From Fomes fomentarius (Eukaryota; Basidiomycota; Agaricomycetes; Polyporales; Polyporaceae), in contig JABYQN010000011.1 of assembly GCA_022606135.1 (NCBI GenBank), positions 186,001 to 250,000 on the forward strand: a DNA stretch of 64,000 nt, written 5' to 3'. The notes beneath the pieces are model-generated. The model saw only the letters and a program-made list of their open reading frames with translations, did no database searches and was not told the origin of the DNA. Each line of letters opens with the position of its first letter. Position 1 is the first letter of the stretch. Both the position numbers and the translations under genes were made by a program. Below are positions 12,155-24,557 of the stretch, one piece after another.

Positions 12155-14364
12155 CTACATGACGTATTTGAACCAGATGCTGTCGTTCGCCATGGTGTTC
12201 CTGTCCTCCGGCGGCGCGAGCACAGCGCCCCCAGTCCCCTGCGCACTTGCGTATTCGGCGCGCAGCCGTGCCTTCCTCCGGTTCTCCGCCGCGATGTACA
12301 CCATCGTCGCGATCGCGCACAGCAGAATCCCGACCTGGAACGCCAGCAGTACCATCGTCGCGGCCGTATAGCGTGGCCCAGGGGAGAGCGGACCGAACAG
12401 CCATAGAGAGAGGAAGCCTCCCAATTGCATCGTCATGGAGGCAAAAGATATGGCGTTCGTGCGGCGAGCGGAGGGTGCGGTGTTGTTCGAGATCCATGTC
12501 ATGACCGCGGTTCCAACGCCGAAGATACAGGGCGCGGCGATCAGGAGGCCGGCATAGCGAACGTGAGCGTTTTCCGAGACTGCAGAAGGCCATAAATCAT
12601 ATCAGTGTTATCATGTGAATGGGTCGTTGACTTGACTCAGAGGTGGGTAACTTGCCTATGTATACAGCGTACCCAATGATTGATATAATCGCTTGTATGC
12701 ACAAGGTCAGCCCACGCACAGCGTATCGGTCGGAGATGATAGAAATAGGCATGCACACTAAGAAGAGTAAGCGATTGATCAGGGTACAATGAGATTCCGG
12801 CTTACCAATTGCGCCAATGGCAAATGGGGGTACACTCATGAGTTGAGCTTGAGAACCTTCGTAGCCTAGGCCTACTACAATGCTGGGCAAGAACCTAGGG
12901 CGAGTCAGTGTCGGATCATCTTGATTCAAGCCGAGGATCAAACGCACAATGATAGACCAGACAATGTAACATCTACTGTGTGTCAGTCATCGTAAAGTCT
13001 TCCAGGGAGCGATGGATATATACCAAAGAAGAACCCCGCTGTTGCCATGAGTATGACATGTGGCTGAGTGAACATACTCCTGAGCTCCATCAAGAAATTC
13101 TCGCGCGAATTCGGTTCAAGCGAGAGACCGTCAATATGAAGCGCATCGACGATGAGTTGTTTCTCAGACTCCGTCATACAGCGGGCTTCAGTTGGAGAGT
13201 TTGGAATCAAGAATAGACTTATGAAACCGATAAGGAACGAGGTGCAACCCTCCTGCAAACCTGTCAGTCTGGGTGGTATTGAAGCTTGCGACCCCGAGTT
13301 CCGAGAGGCTCACCAGGATGAAGAGCCAAGCCCATCCAGGTCTTCCACCAATTCCGTCCATGCCGATGATCGCAGCCGCCAACAAGCCTGAGAAAGCCAC
13401 TGCCACTGCCACGGTGCAAGTCATCGCGGAGAGCCTGGAGAACATGAGCATTCTCGACGTTGGACCACCATGAGCTGATTTTGCTCACCGAGTTTGTAGC
13501 ATCTGACGAGGATAGAAACAGCTCATAAAGACAACGGTCCCCGAGGTCAGGGCGCCTGCAACAGCGCGTCGATGAAAGCACCGTCTGAAAGCAGATATTA
13601 GATGCCCACCTGAGAACATCCCCATCACAACGCGACAGGCCACGAATGCACCATAGCTAGTAGCAAGTCCTAGACACAGAAAGGGGTCTGTACAGCGTCG
13701 CTAGAGAGTGCAATTCGACTCACCGTGGCAAATGAGAGTGATAGACATGAGCATCATCGATGCAGATAGGAGGAGACGTGGGCCCACGAGCTGTCCAGGC
13801 GAGTCAGAGACTAATCACGGTTCTAGGAGAGTCTGCGACAGTACCATCAGCAGATAATTTGCTGGAAACTGAATGAGTACCGCAGATCTACGCAGATATC
13901 AGGATATTATCGTGGGGTTGCGGATGATTGACACGCACATGACTGAAACAGTCAATGCGATGCTGAGCTGTAGTAGTGTCACTGCAGTGTCAAATTCGAC
14001 GCCGTATGTTGGAGGTGCTTCTAGCTCACCTCCGTATCTGACATGTGGAGTGAGTCTTGAAGCCCCGCAATGCGGGCGTTACCAACGTTCGCCATATCCT
14101 GACGACAGACACGGGCCATTTACATGAGAGTTCGGATCGAGACATGGAGAGGCGACAGACCAGGATAGCCATGAGGTACATCACGATGACCCACGGTAGG
14201 ACGATAAGGTCGAGCTTCTGCCAGGCTTTGGCCAGGCTGTCGGCATCGTCGGACACTTGTATGCTCGAGACCACGGACAGATGTTCGACTGTAGCATCCT
14301 CCGTGCCAGGCTTCTCCTTAGGCGCACGTACCTCGACTCCTACAGGTATGGTCGAGCTGATCAT
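12155..14364 (-). CDS. MFS transporter B, allantoate permease-like
   Basis: Second intact member of the Dal5-like MFS group. Starts MISSTIPVGVEVRAP with an acidic N-tail, then a first helix LDLIVLPWVIVMYL. Signatures follow: DMANVGNARIAGLQ, FPANYLLM, VGPRLLL, CFYPRQM, GRPGWAWLFILEG, FLPSIVVGLGYEGS, SDRYAVRG, MTWISNNTAPS, and a tail ending NDSIWFKYVM. Introns sit at the same places as in MFS A; the exon coding LSIALTVSV ends CAT before a GTGCGT donor and joins to ISAVLIQFPANY. No stop or shift seen. Promoter has a TATA box about 50 bases upstream. Substrate unknown. It faces the 7-helix gene at 15432 head to head. Confidence 0.9.
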
Positions 14365-14414
14365 CTTGCCAGTGGTGAAGCGACGGTATGATAACTAGGG
14401 GCGAAGAGGCACCC

Positions 14415-14422
14415 CTTTTATA
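14415..14422 (-). promoter_or_regulatory. TATA box of MFS B
   Basis: Read on the minus strand it is TATAAAAG, about 50 bases upstream of the MFS B start codon. Confidence 0.6.
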
Positions 14423-15431
14423 AGCAGATGGGAGGGGAGAGTACCTCCGTCACAAACCATGCAGGTTGACCGATGTATGCGGAATTGAACATACCATGTG
14501 AAGAAATGCCGAGGATGAGTGGGTTTTGCATGGGAAAGCATCACCTCGGGCCACCAGATGATGAAAGCTCGGAGCAGGAACGGGAGAGTGGCTGCCAAAG
14601 ACAATGTTGAACGTGACGGCAAGAGGTTGAGGGTGTAGGACTATCCGACGTACCCTTAAGTTCGAGCGCGGGATGCAGCATAGGGTCATTGAAGCGAAGT
14701 TGCCTGATGTAGATGGTTTAGGTAGAGTATACTAGCAGCGCCCGGTTTACGCCACCGAAGCAAAGGCAACCAAGAAGAGTGGAGCCGAGAATGCCTCACT
14801 GTGGTCGCTTCAGCCAGAGAAGCACTCTGAACACAGCTGTACACTTACTGACCCACGCTTCATGAACCCCCCCAGTTTTCAATTTCACATGGGTGAGCAA
14901 GTGAAGCAGAACCAAGAACTTTCTGTGCATACTTAGAGCCCGAACGAGCAAATCGCAGTCATCGTGGTCACTGGTCCAGACTCCGAAACGGCCACCCTGA
15001 GCTGGTCGGGCGAGCGCCAGGCGGCTGTTCGTATTAGCCGACCCGCTTAACCCCCCGATCAAGTAATGATACTCCACCTCATCTGATTCAGCATTCTCGA
15101 TACCTATCAGCCCACACTTTCCGTGCAACGGACCAACATGCATCTGTTGGCACATGCCAGACAGCCCAACTTGTAACATTCTTCCAAGTCCTAGCCACCA
15201 CAGTGGCACTAAGTAGTACTGCCAGTGGGTGCGGCGGGCATAGCTACACATGTCGCGTCGTTCCCCAGATGACGTAACTCGAGGATGCTCGGGTAAACAG
15301 AGCTTCTAGTCTCGATACATACCATTTGGGCGCACGCCGCCAGCATACCAGTGCAAGAGGATACGTGAGCTCTCTGCGACCTCCAGCTGGGCGACTTCGT
15401 CCGACTTCGTCCTCCTTCACCGTTCACGGTA
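14423..15431. other. Interval between MFS B and membrane protein C
   Basis: About 1 kb upstream of two divergent genes. A single minus-strand open frame of 151 codons (14796-15251) starts MCSYARRTHWQYY and is uninterrupted, but it has no recognisable domain and may be chance. Otherwise promoter DNA. Confidence 0.4.
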
Positions 15432-16966
15432 ATGCTCCTGCAGTCCAATGCGCACTTAATTGGGCTCTGGCTGCAAATGGTCGCCACCGGTAAGATACTT
15501 AGTCAAGTCGCTCGCCAGTAACCTGCAATTTCACATCTGTCATCATCTATCGCTACTACGCTAGGCGCATATCTCGTGTACATCCCTCAATGCGTCGCCA
15601 TCCTGAGGCACAAGATGCGCGAGGGGCTTTCCTACTGGTTTCCTGCCCTCTGCGCCCTCATTTTCCTCATCACCATGACCGTAAGCTCTCCCGCCTTTCG
15701 GTTAGTACGTCTGCTTACTCCGAGCTAAAATGCGCCCTCAGGACGTCATCGTTGAGCTTATACGTGGCTACCACGCTTTCAGTGTACACGGGTCTGAACG
15801 ACCCGACCCCGCCTTTTTCTTTGCAGATCCGGCAACGTCAGAGTCCATGGTCAAAAATAGCCTGACAACCTCTCTCGCAATAATCTCAGACATCATCATG
15901 GCATGCAGAACGCCACCGAGTAGTGTAGTCGTGTTGTGTGACTGACTTCGTTGCAGGTCTACCGAACACTGAACGTCTGCGGGTACCATCTACTCGTCAT
16001 GCTCGTACCCGGAAGCCTGGTGTTGGCAGATATGGGTGCGCTCGACAAGTCACACCCGTCCGCCACAGTACCTGACCACTCGCAGTTCTCGGGATCTGGT
16101 CCATAGTGACTCTGGCGCGGACCCATAGAGGCGAATCTCTGGTCATCGCAGACGTATCGGTCCGCGTGCGCTATTTCTTCATCGTAGCGTTCGTCCTCAA
16201 CTCTCTTTGCGCGGGTGCGTGTGCGCTCCCCCCGTACCAGCATTACCGTTCTCACTCCCTCACCCACCCATGCGCTGACGCTGACGACCTTACCGCGGCC
16301 CAACAGGACTGATCTGTCTCAGGGTCTGGCGCGTGAACGCAGAACTGGGCCGCCTCGGCGGCAAGACATCCACCCGAGTGTTCGAAGTGGTCATCGAGAG
16401 TGGTGTGTCCGAACCATTGCATCCACTCATCATCATCATCATCATCATCCCTTGCTGAACCGCACCCTTTCCCACAGCGGCGTTCTACTGCGCATACCTG
16501 TTCGTCCTCATCATCACCGCTTTCGTGCAATCGAACGTGTTCTTCGTATTCTTGGATGCAGTACGTCCAGCCCCTATCTTTCATCGCCCGCACGGCATCT
16601 GAGACTGACGGTGCTCCATTCAGCTCCCACCAGTGACGGTAAGCCTCATCCCTCCCTTGTCATACGGCACAAGATCTCGGGTGAAACTTACTACTGACGA
16701 CGCGTCCCGTCCCTCGCCCACAGGCGCTAGTCTTTTCCATGCTTATCGTACGCACACGAACCAACACCAAAACCTCGGACACGATCGAGCTCTCAACAAC
16801 ATTCCGGTTCTGGGACACGGGTACGCCACTCCCCGAGTCCCGCACAACGACCGATCTAGAGCCCGCCGACTTTGGGACATGCTCAGAAGCCACCGCTGCG
16901 AATCGAGACGATGTCTACCCCTTAGGCAGATGGAGGAGCAAAAACTCGCAGGGCAACGGCGGTTAG
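15432..16966 (+). CDS. Seven-helix membrane protein, copy C
   Basis: Third intact family member, about 325 residues, starting MLLQSNAHLIGLWLQM. Nine exons: 15432-15489, 15565-15680, 15742-15900, 15957-16035, 16086-16214, 16307-16402, 16478-16560, 16624-16638, 16724-16966. The extra intron splits the last coding block after PPVT, as in copy E and in the decayed copy D but not in A, B or F. Intron 3 (15901-15956) begins GCATGC, while the same intron begins with GT in the other copies, so it is a GC-AG intron. Landmarks: YIPQC, DVIVELIRGYHAF, VYRTLNV, VLGIWS, SNVFFVF. The tail is shorter and differs from copies A and F. Function unknown. Confidence 0.87.
16428..16449 (+). repeat. CAT trinucleotide microsatellite
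   Basis: Seven CAT units in intron 6 of membrane protein gene C. Non-coding as modelled. Confidence 0.85.
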
Positions 16967-17270
16967 GTTGGGAAGAGGAGTGGCTCTAGATTCCATACCG
17001 TCGCAAGTCTCGTCATGGAGAGATACAATATAGCTTATAGTACGTGCCGTGCGCCGCGCGCCCCGTCTGAAGCCTTCTGACCTTCATATCCGCATGCTAC
17101 AGTTTGAGAATACAGTGCTTCTACCTTCTTGTCACTCGTTATGAGAGCCTCATGCCCTCAAGTCGCATCGCTAGGCGCGTTCCTGCGATACTGAGAAGTC
17201 CAACGGCCTTCACGAGGCAAGTGCGAGTGCAAACTACTACTGTTCTCTGTCCACAGCCTGTCAGCCTACA

Positions 17271-19642
17271 TTACATCACGTATGTGAACCATATGCTCTC
17301 ATTCGTCAGTGGGCCCCTCTCCTCCTCTCTTTCCCGCTCCTCCCTCTCCCTCCCCTCGCGTGCCAACGCCTCCCTAGCCCGCTTCTTCCTCCGATTCTCC
17401 AAGAACAGCCACACCCACGTCCCGACCGCGCACAGCAGGGTGCCGATCTGGAACGCCATGAGCGTAATCTCAGCCTCGCGGTACAGCGGCGGCTTCGATA
17501 TTGGGCCGAACATCCACACGGAGAGCGTCGAGCTGAAATTCGTTGCGGTAACGATTAGGCCGATTGCGACGGAGCAGCGCGTGAGCGGCGCAGAATTGTT
17601 CGCAACCCATGTGCTCAGCGGGACGACGCCCCCAATCGCGCCCGGGACAGAGAGGAAGAGCGAGCCATATCGGACCTTGTTGGAGTTCGACCCTGTCGCA
17701 CAGATTATGGAAGATGGGAAGTAGTCGGAAGATGAGCGTTCTGCAGCTCTATGGACGCCGACGCCGACGCCTGGCAGAAGCGTGATGTACATACCGAGAA
17801 AGATAGCGAACCCTGTGGAGGACATGGCCGCCAAAGCAATCATCGTTGCCCCGCGGGCGGCATATCTGTCTGCGATTATTGCAGTGCTGATAGCAACTTG
17901 GAGCATATGCTTAGTAAGTAAATTCTTGGACCGACAGAGAACAGGAGGGAAAGCGGGTATTCGCGTACCTACTATAGCGACTGCGAATGGAGCAACGCTC
18001 TTGAGCTGCCCATCAATTCCATCGAAGCCCAGGCCGACGATGATGCTCGGCAGGAAGCTACTCGCGTTCAGCGCTCAAAATCAAGAACCTGTCAAAGAAG
18101 CGTGATGGATAGACCTACTATCCAAGACTTGTGCCAGTAAAATCTACAGTTCGTCAGCTCGTGAGCGGCCCGGGAAAAGATGCACGACGTACCAACGAAC
18201 ATGGCTGCTATAGCAAGCATGATCGCATGTGGTTGGACGACGATCCGGCGAGCCTCGTGCCAGAAGTTGGTGGGTTGCTCATCCGCTCTGGCGAGAATTC
18301 CGTCGCTATGTAGAATGTCCGAGACGTAAGCTTTCTCGTCCTTGGTGAGGAACCATGCCGAGGTTGGAGAGTTCGGTAACAGGACGAAGGCAGCCAGGCC
18401 GAACGCGGTAGTAACCACTCCTTCCTATCCTTGAATGAGTATAGATTGCAAAAGGAGAGCATATATGCGTGCTTGCCAATATGAAGAGCCACGCCCAACC
18501 TGGTCTGTGCGCTACGCCATCCATATTCAGAATTGCTGCTGCTAGCAAGCCAGATAAAGCCAACGCAAGTGCGGTGACAGACCACAAGATTGATATCCTG
18601 TCCGCGCATGGGAAAAATCAAGATGTTGAGAATTCCGGATACCCTACTCACAAGCACCAAGTGCACGCACCGGAACTGCAGCTTCCGCCTTGGATAGAAG
18701 GACGCAAGGTATAGGTTCACGGCAGAGAGGATACCACCTGTAACATGTTGAATGGCGACAGATTCATCGCCATTGGCGAATTGCAAACGGAGTACGAACC
18801 TTCGAAGATCCCCAGGAATATTCGACATGTTACAAAGCCCGCAAAGTTCGTGACGACTCCTAGTACGATGCGCTGAACTCAACTTTCAATCATTCATACA
18901 CTCTGAGTAATTTACGTACCCTGCATCGCGCAAGCGACCCCACCCAAAGCAAGCATGCACGGCAGGACGATGCGAGGTCCGACGAGCTGGGGTTACCATG
19001 AGTGTCGCACGAGCCTAAAGGGCCTGAATGAGCCCCCCTCACCATAATCAAGTGGTTCATGGTGATGGGTATCCACAGAGATGCGCTATCATCAATAGTT
19101 TCAGTGCATCTCAATCAGACCGAGAAGTTGTGGAAGACTTGCATGAGCGTAGTAGTCAATGCAAGGCTGAACTGGGTGGAGCATCAATTCATTCTCAGTA
19201 GGACATTTGCTATTCACAACGAAAGCTGTGGATACCTGTATGTCGTCAATCTGCAATTTATCTTGCAGCCCTGCTACACGTGCATTCCCAATATTTGCCT
19301 TGTCCTGTTGCGACGATTCAACATCCCAGAGACATTCAACTGAGGCTATATGCGGCAGAAACTCACGAGGACATTGAGGACGTAGGAGATGACAATGATG
19401 GGGAGCGCTAGAAGATCCATCTTGAGCCACGCTCGCCGCATATGCTTCCCTCTGCCCATGTAGGGCGCCTCGCCGCCAACGACAGACGGAAGTGCATCGT
19501 CGACGATCTTCTCAGAGACCGGCGACCCAAGCTTGCTCAGGGAGGCCTCCGACGAGCCAGGCATGTCGAGAGGCGAGCACAATGGGGCGACGAGTGGTTG
19601 GGAGGAGATGGGAGGAGCGTTGGAGGAGCGCTTCAACCCCAT
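17271..19642 (-). CDS. MFS transporter C, allantoate permease-like
   Basis: Third intact Dal5-like MFS transporter. The long hydrophilic N-tail begins MGLKRSSNAPPISS. The first helix is MDLLALPIIVISYVL. Then come DKANIGNARVAGLQ, WIPITMNHLIM, VGPRIVLP, SFYPRRK, PGWAWLFILEG, FLPSIIVGLGFDG, ADRYAARG, TWVANNSAPLTR, and a charged C-tail rich in Arg and Glu ending NESIWFTYVM. The exon coding FSLALTTTL ends CAT and is followed by a GCAAGT donor (intron 19086-19142). The same intron begins GTGAGT in MFS A and GTGCGT in MFS B, so this is a GC-AG intron. It lies 371 bases downstream of the P450 on the same strand, and tail to tail with the 7-helix gene ending at 16966. Confidence 0.9.
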
Positions 19643-20013
19643 GGCGAAGGCTAAGTATACAAGACGTCGGGGCGTGCAAATTCCCGCGGTCTGTACAAGT
19701 TAAGTTTGCTGCCCTGTCAGACGTCCGTACCTGGCCCATCCGCCACAACTCGCTACCTATCACGACTGCATGAGCTCGAGTGAAGAGCTACCGCACCAGC
19801 CACGAAACAGCGAACTCCCGTCTTCTATGCTGAGATGTCGCGGAGGAGCCCGACGTGAGCAATATAGCTCTTGCGAATTGAACTTCGAATGTCGAGGTCT
19901 TGCAACGAGAGCGCTGGTACGTGCTTCTGAGCTTCGCACCGTGAGGACGTGTGAACTATTGTCTATAGGCCCAAAGTTAGGTGACCGTTGTCCTCGGGAA
20001 TTACATCCATGAA

Positions 20014-22421
20014 TCATAGCGATGCGCAAGATATCAAGATAGGAAGCTCGGGTTTCGCGGAAGTTGAGCCCTTCACGTATGGCGACACAATTCCGCCTAG
20101 CTTCCAAACAATCTCCTTGTCAGAAGGCGCGAACTCAAACGCCAAGACTAGGTTTGCGATAGCAATCCCTGCGAAGCATATTTGAGTTACGACACGGGCA
20201 AAGACGATCCGTCACGGGGTACTTACTTAGCTCCGTCAGCGCCATGGCGTAGCCACTGCAACCGTCACATTCGTCAGCATTATCCCTACAGCGAAGGATA
20301 CGCAGAACGTACATGCATGACCGAGTCCCTGCGATGAAAGTCATCCTATATGTCATGTCAGTCTCGTGACTTCGATGCTACGTCAGGAAGATGGTGGCGT
20401 ACGTATTGGCGAACACATTCGGGATGTGTGCCTCGGTAACAGTAGTAGGCAGTGGCGCCAACCACCGCTCGGGCTTCCACTCGTCCGCGTCGGGGCCCCA
20501 GAGTTCCTTGTCACGATTGACACCGAGGATGTTCACCCACATCATCGTGTGTGCAGGCACGATCAGTTCATGTACGGGCTTCCCGTCTGTTCCTGTAACG
20601 GGTCTTCCGAGTGGAAGGACTGTATCCACTTCCGCACTGAACAGTATATATGATCTCAGGTCGACAGTGGGACATCAAGCAGCACGTACACCTTTGGGAT
20701 TAAGGAGAAAGCGGGATACCTATGGTGGAACATCGTCAGGATCGCACAATACGGTCGAATGCAGTGCAACGTACATTCGGATCGTTTCTTTGACAACGGC
20801 TTCAAGGTACGGCAGGTTGGTGTAGCTGTCGTAGTCGAAGTCAGAAAGAGAGCGCCCAGTGCCAGTTGTCGCGTCCAACAGCTCCTGTCGCAGTCTCTGC
20901 TGGACTTCGGGACGATGTGCTAGCACCTGTATGGCGCGAGTTATAGTACTTGATGTAGTATCCGTGCCTGCAAGGAGAAGCAGCCTATGGGCACAGCTCA
21001 GATGCTGAGTCAAGATACAGTACTAGACGAAGGTGACGTACGACATGTGTCCAATCAAGTTCTCTTCAGACAGCTCTTCGGAGCCCATATTCTGTCTCAC
21101 TGACACACCAGGGCGCCTGTGAGTCATATGCCCCCGGGCTACTCGGCGTTCAACACTTACAGAGTACACTCATTAGGTCCTTGCCTTCCCCGATATCGTT
21201 GGCCAGCGAATCGCCTCCCTGCTTCATAAGCTCGATTTTGCGACGGAGCACCTGCTGCGCCGTCATGCAGACACTGTCCGATATGCCGCGAATATGGCGT
21301 AGAGGAGCCCACGGCAGCACCTCTGTCGCGAGGCGCAGCCACGAATGCGGGAACGTACGTCGGACCCAGGGCAGAAGACGGCGCCAGATGTGGAACCTCG
21401 CAAGCGTCGGCCTGTCAACGTCGATAGAGAGTGAGCGTTCACAAACAACAGTGCCTTTGGGATCGGAGGCGAGGATGTCCCTACCCAAACTCTTTGAGCG
21501 CACGACTGTAATCTGTCCCGTCTTGATCGAGAGACCCGAAGGAGTATCCGAGGCCGCTGCGCCCGATACACTCAAGTGAGTAGCGCGAGCAGTACTGCGA
21601 GACGTCAACTTCGGCTTGCGGAACGATGACTTTCTTCCGCAGCACAGTAATGAGCTGCACGGCGCCAATTCAAAATTCGGCGGACATAGACCAAGTCGAC
21701 GGATAGTGTCTTACCTCTTCAGCAATTTTGTTGAACGTGGGGACCATGTCCCGGAGGTAGCGAACCGAGAAGACGGGGTTGAGCTGCTTCCGCTGTTGTT
21801 GGTGCACTCGCCCTGCGTACGGACGATGAGCGATCTGAGCACTGATCCCCATAGTATACACACATGCCTCTGACGGACATCAATCCAGGACCGAGGACCG
21901 CGTTCATTGTTCTACAAACACCCTTCAGTAGATCATGTGTGAACTAGCCACGGACGAACGTACTCTGAAAACCACTCAGGCACATCGTACACCTCACGAT
22001 ACTTGATGAACAACGCTTGCAGCGCCACAGGGTCCGATATCGCGATATCGATATCCTGCCAGATCCGCCGCACACTAGTCAGCCTGTGGTACGACGTATG
22101 CCCAGGTGTATGCACTCTTACACCCAGAAACATCGGTATCCTTATGGCGCGTCCATATGTCGTCAAGACGTGCTCTCGGAAGGGTACACTGTTGGGCGTG
22201 TGAAACTGCTTCGTGGCGCCTGCGACACCGGTACGATTCGTTGTCAGCAAAGTGACCCCGTTAACAGCGTACGCAAGATGGCACGAACCACTCAGGAAAG
22301 ACGTGGAAGGCGGACCAGGGACATTCTTGAGCAATCGCTGCTTGAGCCTCTTCTGGATGGCAGGGAGGACAGCCACAAGCACCAGGGCCGCAAGGACCGC
22401 CAAGGATATCGTCGCGGACAT
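20014..22421 (-). CDS. Cytochrome P450 monooxygenase
   Basis: Membrane-anchored haem-thiolate oxygenase, roughly 500 residues. N-terminal helix MSATISLAVLAALVLVAVLP is followed by the proline hinge VPGPPS. The I-helix oxygen-binding motif is AGTDTTS, the K-helix ExxR is KETIR, and the PERF-type motif is EWKPERW. The haem loop, assembled across an intron near 20270-20320, reads FIAGTRSCIGY and matches FxxGxRxCxG. The C-terminus ends GGIVSPYVKGSTSAKPELP and a short tail. An intron at 21813-21867 begins GCATGT (GC-AG) and joins MSVRG to RVHQQQRKQLNP, a conserved helix. The ATG at 22421 is chosen; an upstream TTG is in frame. Likely hydroxylates the product of the cluster; CYP family number not assignable without a search. 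Confidence 0.92.
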
Positions 22422-23589
22422 CTGCAAGTCAAGCTAGCCTGATCCGGGTGATACACAACTTGTAAGCTCATCGCCCAGCCTCAGCAGGAGTGCACCCACC
22501 GTGCACGTCCACCGTACTTCCCCCTGAAGAATCCGAGTGTTCAGCTCGACGTGGAGGAGCAAAGATAAGTTGCACCACGACAGGCACAGCGCGACAAGCT
22601 GAGCCCACATTGACTCCCAGGACGGGGACTGGCCTCGGAGAATCGGAGCGCACACGTACTGCGCCTGCACAGGTTGACAGCAATCAGCGCTCTTACGCGT
22701 TCTAGTATCTCTCGAGACTTCGCGGACAGTGCGAGAAGTTGATGCTATAACAGCCGCGCCTCCGGGCCATACATTCCTGCCTTTGCGGCGCAGCTGGAAT
22801 TGTGTGAAAGGAGCAGGCACAGCAAGATACGTAGTTGGACAGGCAGGCGCGTTGCTGGCTCATCTGCGGTAAGTACAGGCAGGGTACAGGTGTGGCCGTG
22901 ACAGAGATCTGGATAGGGCGCCCATTTCGGGTACTTACTTACTCATGTTACTGTGCTTACGTGATGAGTGTGTAAGTATGGAACAATATGCGGCTATGCT
23001 ACTGTATGAAATTGTATGCCGCAGTCTGAAGTCGAAAATTTATTCATCAATGGCTCGGCCCGACCGTTACCGGGAATAACATCCAACCGGCGCCAAGTCT
23101 CGCCATCACTTCCGTACAGCCTGACTTAGCGTTCATGCCTTGTCCCACGAGAGAGTGTATTCTTTTTCTCTAACCATGAACCATTGAGGCCTGTGTACTA
23201 CGAGTGCTAATAGGCAAGATTGAACGCCTGGTCGAATCCGGTGGAAGGCCGTCTTTCTGGTCACTAATGCGATTATGGGTCGGCATCTCGTAGGGCCTCA
23301 ATCACCGCTCGAAGTTGGTGCACAATATCATCCACTCAATAGGCCACAAACGCAATAACATCAGATTCAGAAGGGTACGGGACCCACAGCCATGTAATAG
23401 TACGATAGCTGCCTGCTAATATGTCGCTGCTGCATCGTCTGCCTGATCATTTCTCTGAGCACTATGTCGGTTGGTACGGTTCCATGCACCACGGACACCG
23501 CTATGCTGATCCAGAGTTCCAGGCAGTTCACGGAACAACCATGATTCCCGCCTATTGAGGGTATCCGGTACATGCTTCCGAACGACTGC
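22422..23589. other. Interval upstream of P450
   Basis: About 1.2 kb that should include the P450 promoter. No supported gene. Exons 1 and 2 of the decayed 7-helix copy D were looked for here and not found. Confidence 0.5.
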
Positions 23590-24557
23590 ACCCATTCTCT
23601 GCGTATGCTAGATCATCATCCCCGTTTATCTCGTACGTCAAGAAACTCGGCACCTGTCAGGATCAATATTATATCCGGCTTGATCATGGTGACCGCACCG
23701 TCCGTACGTCGCACTCAGGAAATAAGTAACTCTCCGAATGCTCATCGACGGAAATAGGTATATCGTACCTTCGTGATCTCAGGCTTTGATCTAGCTATTC
23801 CTGTTGGTATCCTGCTCTCGGACACAGGTGAGCATGTCTCCCAGCAGGAGGGGACCCGGGCAGAACCGTGCACCATTTTCACATTTCGCGATGTCCAAAC
23901 CATGCGATGTCCTCCGCACTAGGCATATGGTCAGTCTGGATTTTGTCGCAATGAAAGATCGGCGAAGATCCAGTCCGTGCTCGAGTGATCCCACAGGGGC
24001 GTTACTTCTGCGTTGTCGCCTTCTCTCTCTCAATGTCCTGTGTGCATGTGAGTATATTCTGCTCATCGGATCGTCCGCAGTTGACTCGGATATGGATCTG
24101 GGTCTGGCTGGTTGCAAGATATATGGAGGTTGACCTCGGACGCGCTGACCACTCCACCGACCGTTCATGCGCTTTCTTGAGCTGAAAAGGTGGAGTTTCA
24201 ACAATCGTTGTCACTTCTGTCATGGGGTCGAACTTGTTCTTCCTCTTCTTCGATTCGGCGGGTCATGAGATGACTTCCTCATCGGCGTGTTCGATTCATC
24301 AACTCCGACGCGACTACATCCAGCTTCCTCCGGTAGCGGTAAGCGTAGATATACATTCCACCGATTATTGTTAGTACCGTATGCCAATACCCTTTTCAAG
24401 GCTCGTATTCTCGGTGGTCATGTTCAGAGCCGATCCTAGCAGTAGCGTTAGCTACCAGGGTGCAAGCAGCTTCGCTGGCTGGCTCCGGAAGCAACACCAA
24501 CACTGGCCATATTACCACAAATGTGGACGTGCAGCTGACTATGCCTCCGGAAATTGA
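23590..24557 (+). pseudogene. Decayed seven-helix membrane protein, copy D
   Basis: Recognisable relic of the same family, lacking its 5' part. The end of exon 3 survives weakly (NIISGLIM). Exon 4 is clear from 23760, reading VYRTFVISGFDLAIPVGILL. Exon 5 starts GIWSVWILSQ and hits an in-frame TGA, and its remainder RVIPQGRYFCVVAFS continues in a shifted frame. Exon 7 keeps VVTSVMGSNLFFLFFDSA. The last block is split by an intron after LPPVA as in copies C and E, then reads LVFSVVMFRAD before losing register and stopping near 24557. No NAHL or PQC start region is visible upstream. Non-functional as read. Confidence 0.8.

Noticed and set aside
20014..20110. Apparent frameshift at the P450 C-terminus
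   Set aside because: First reading missed two bases; re-reading the strand gives GGIVSPYVKGS in frame with a normal stop at 20014.
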